Assembly: GCA_937923585.1 (NCBI GenBank)
Contig: CALDSM010000176.1
Coordinates: forward strand, 1-6,584
Reading direction: 5' to 3'
DNA length: 6,584 bases
Source of the DNA: an uncultured bacterium
GTDB taxonomy: Bacteria > Hydrogenedentota > Hydrogenedentia > Hydrogenedentales > CAITNO01
Shown here: in pieces, positions 5,097 through 6,584 of the stretch
Numbering within the stretch: the stretch's first letter is position 1
Layout of the letters: the number at the start of each line of letters is the position of its first letter
The notes under the pieces: generated by a model
What the model was told of the DNA's origin: nothing
Database searches by the model: none
What the model saw: only the letters and a program-made list of their open reading frames with translations
Made by a program: the position numbers and the translations under genes

Positions 5097-6239
5097 CTAG
5101 AAGCCCATGGAGCGGCCGATGATCTCTTTCATGATCTCCGTCGTCCCCGCGTAGATGGTCTGCACGCGGGAATCCACGAAGGACCTTGCCACGCGGTACT
5201 CCGTCATGTAGCCATACCCGCCGTGAAGCTGGACGCAGGTGTCCACGACGCGCTTCTGCAGTTCCGAGGTCCACCACTTCGCCATGGCGGCCTTCTCCGC
5301 GCTAAGCTCGCCGTTGCTGTGCAGCATCACGCAGTGGTTCACAAAGATTCGCGCGATCTCCGTTTCGGTCTTCATCTCGGCGAGTTTGAAACGGTTGTGC
5401 TGGAACTGCCCGATGGGCCGTCCAAAGGCGGTGCGCTCCTTGCAGTACTGCACTGTGATGCCGAGCACGGTCTCGCAGGCCGCGGCAGCGCCGACGGCCA
5501 CGGCGAGACGCTCCTGCGGCAGTTGCTGCATGAGGTACAAGAATCCGCAACCCTCCTGGCCCAGCAGACTCTCCGCAGGCAGATATGCGTCTTTGAAGAA
5601 TGCTTCGGCGGTGTCCTGCGCATGCATGCCCAGTTTCTTCAGTTTGGCGCCGCGGTCGTAGCCTTCCGTGCCGCTGTCCACGAGAAACAGGCTGATGCCG
5701 TTATGGCCCGCATTCGGGTCGGTTTTGGCCACGACGATGATCATGTCGTTCAACAGGCCGTTCGTGATGAATGTCTTCTGGCCGTTGAGCACCCAGCCGC
5801 CGTCCCGGTGCAACGCCGTGGTCTGCACCGCGGCGAGGTCACTGCCAGTGTTGGGCTCCGTCATGGCAATGGCACCGATGCATTCTCCCGACACCATCTT
5901 GCGCAGGTATTTGCCTTTCTGATCCTCCGAACCGTAGTTGGTGATGTAGGGCGCGACAATGTCGCTGTGTACGGTGAAGCCGGGCCCGGACGCGCCCACG
6001 CGCACCAGTTCCTCAATGGGAATCATGTTGTAGCGGTAGTCCCGCAGCCCCATGCCGCCATATTCCTCAGGCACCTGGAGGCAGAGAAATCCGTTCTCGC
6101 CAGCCTTCTGCCACAGTTCGCGCGACACCACGCCGTCCTTCTCCCACTGGTCGTGATACGGCACAATCTCGCGCTCCACGAACTTGCGCATGCTGTCGCG
6201 AAACATGCGGTGTTCGGCGTCGAAGAAATCGTCGGGCAT
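5097..6239 (-). CDS. Acyl-CoA dehydrogenase (long-chain type)
   Basis: This 380-residue protein has the full length and architecture of the acyl-CoA dehydrogenase family: an N-terminal helical domain, a middle beta domain with AMTEPNTGSDLAAVQTTA (125-142) and WVLNGQKTFITNG (149-161) for FAD/substrate contacts, and a C-terminal helical domain with CKERTAFGRPIGQFQ (266-280), QLHGGYGYMTEY (337-348) and IYAGTTEIMKEIIGR (362-376). It forms the 2,3-double bond of acyl-CoA, passing electrons to FAD and normally on to electron-transfer flavoprotein. In medium-chain enzymes the catalytic Glu follows the Tyr of 'YEGT'; here that place is A364. Instead LPQERL (240-245) supplies E243, the position used by long-chain and isovaleryl-CoA dehydrogenases. 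The start is supported by AAGGAGT (plus 6248-6254) 8 bases upstream. It faces the racemase-like gene, with the palindromic element between their stops. Chain length or branching preference is not readable here. Confidence 0.95.
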   Translation of the reverse strand: MPDDFFDAEHRMFRDSMRKFVEREIVPYHDQWEKDGVVSRELWQKAGENGFLCLQVPEEYGGMGLRDYRYNMIPIEELVRVGASGPGFTVHSDIVAPYITNYGSEDQKGKYLRKMVSGECIGAIAMTEPNTGSDLAAVQTTALHRDGGWVLNGQKTFITNGLLNDMIIVVAKTDPNAGHNGISLFLVDSGTEGYDRGAKLKKLGMHAQDTAEAFFKDAYLPAESLLGQEGCGFLYLMQQLPQERLAVAVGAAAACETVLGITVQYCKERTAFGRPIGQFQHNRFKLAEMKTETEIARIFVNHCVMLHSNGELSAEKAAMAKWWTSELQKRVVDTCVQLHGGYGYMTEYRVARSFVDSRVQTIYAGTTEIMKEIIGRSMGF

Positions 6240-6541
6240 GAACAGTAACTCCTTTTATAGCCTCGTCATTGCGAGTTGATCACGGCTTGGGGACAAGCCG
6301 GGATTCGGTGAAGAAAGTTTCCGGGTAGAATATCGTATCGATTGTCGGTCTCGTCGCCGTGTCTCGACTGGAGCCTGTGTGCCCGCTTGCGAGTTTGGGC
6401 GTGGGGAACGGAGGGGATTCGATTGGCGAGGCGCATGCGGTAAACATGCGCCATCCCGTTTAGCAGCATGCCTGCCCGTTTGGGCGTTCCCTCTCCCCGG
6501 CCGACAATCGACAACGAACATCTACCCGGAGACAAGATGAC
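6240..6541. other. Intergenic region between divergent genes
   Basis: About 300 bases separate the acyl-CoA dehydrogenase start (minus) from a possible plus-strand start at 6542. It contains the dehydrogenase ribosome binding site (6248-6254) and a tight hairpin CGGCTTG-GGGA-CAAGCCG (6283-6300) that would lie in the dehydrogenase leader. It also holds a -10-like TAGAAT on plus (6326-6331) and the nested inverted repeats of 6338-6511. Short open frames on the minus strand (6255-6535) lack any protein character and are not called. Confidence 0.6.
6338..6511 (+). promoter_or_regulatory. Nested inverted-repeat region, candidate structured leader or small palindromic element
   Basis: TCGATTGTCGG (6338-6348) pairs perfectly with CCGACAATCGA (6501-6511), and the stem gains a U-G and a C-G pair inward (6349-6350 with 6499-6500). 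Inside it, in properly nested order, lie GGGAACG/CGTTCCC (6404-6410 with 6485-6491), GGGAT/ATCCC (6414-6418 with 6453-6457) and GGCGCATG/CATGCGCC (6430-6437 with 6445-6452, 7-base loop). TAGAAT at 6326-6331 would place a transcript start at about 6338, the first base of the outer stem, though no good -35 is visible. The strand is assumed from that box and from the GGAG at 6528-6531. I recognise no riboswitch family. No flanking target duplication is seen. Confidence 0.35.
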
Positions 6542-6584
6542 ATGAAGTATTGTACCAAATCCCCCCGTCGGCGGCCGTCTGCGC
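6542..6584 (+). CDS. Possible start of a plus-strand gene, truncated by the window end
   Basis: ATG at 6542 opens a frame for 14 codons to the window edge (MKYCTKSPRRRPSA). GGAG at 6528-6531 lies 10 bases upstream. The ATG at 6537 is followed at once by a stop and is not usable. A short basic N-terminus ending in RRRPSA would suit an exported protein (type IV prepilin-like leader, Tat or Sec signal), but the hydrophobic segment that would decide this lies outside the window. Confidence 0.3.
   Translation, partial: MKYCTKSPRRRPSA

Noticed and set aside
4746..6248. 500-codon plus-strand open frame opposite the acyl-CoA dehydrogenase gene
   Set aside because: It is antisense to a full-length acyl-CoA dehydrogenase with all family motifs. 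Its own translation is His/Arg/Val-rich without domain character, and it also overlaps the end of the CoA-transferase gene and the palindrome. It is a GC-driven shadow.
2690..6312. Shared 10-mer ATTCGGTGAA at 2690-2699 and 6303-6312, both upstream of -10-like boxes
   Set aside because: Matches of 10 bases are expected by chance several times in a window of this size, and the distances to the -10-like boxes differ (16 and 13 bases).

Overview
This is a bacterial window of moderately high GC. Its compact genes have clear Shine-Dalgarno sites, and a CCA-encoding tRNA is present. The metabolic genes are GC-rich (one sampled line of the CoA-transferase gene is 41/60 G+C). The first large gene is distinctly poorer (sampled lines 43-58%, mostly 43-47%) and looks acquired. 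Nothing in the sequence fixes the taxon. Intergenic heptanucleotide repeats and a large cruciform palindrome suggest a repeat-rich environmental or metagenomic genome; any phylum name would be a guess.

Layout. Bases 1-111 are the 3' end of a plus-strand gene. A 314-base gap with a plausible promoter leads to a 630-residue protein (426-2318, +). Its first ~130 residues form an Mrr-type PD-(D/E)XK nuclease domain, and its last ~480 residues match nothing I recognise. An almost perfect 14-bp hairpin lies inside the 5' part of this gene. A minus-strand tRNA-Val(CAC) follows (2470-2546), with its own promoter. Its 3' end faces the nuclease gene, the side where tRNA-targeted elements normally insert.

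The right half is acyl-CoA metabolism: an SDR dehydrogenase closely resembling type-2 3-hydroxyacyl-CoA dehydrogenase (HSD17B10-like; 2818-3585, +), a CaiB/BaiF protein resembling alpha-methylacyl-CoA racemase (3755-4930, +), and a convergent acyl-CoA dehydrogenase of the long-chain type (5097-6239, -). Racemase, dehydrogenase and 3-hydroxyacyl dehydrogenase are steps that together handle 2-methyl-branched acyl-CoAs. The hydratase and thiolase needed to complete a cycle are not in the window.

The spacers are unusual. Three short degenerate arrays, each with a 7-bp period and each with a different unit, occupy the gaps around the SDR gene. A 112-bp element with perfect 31-bp inverted arms enclosing two further hairpins fills the gap between the convergent genes. 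The last 345 bases contain nested inverted repeats (6338-6511) downstream of a possible -10 box and upstream of a possible new gene start at 6542.

The best candidate for something undescribed is the Mrr-like nuclease with its large unknown C-terminal region beside the tRNA. The palindromic element and the structured 6338-6511 region come next.
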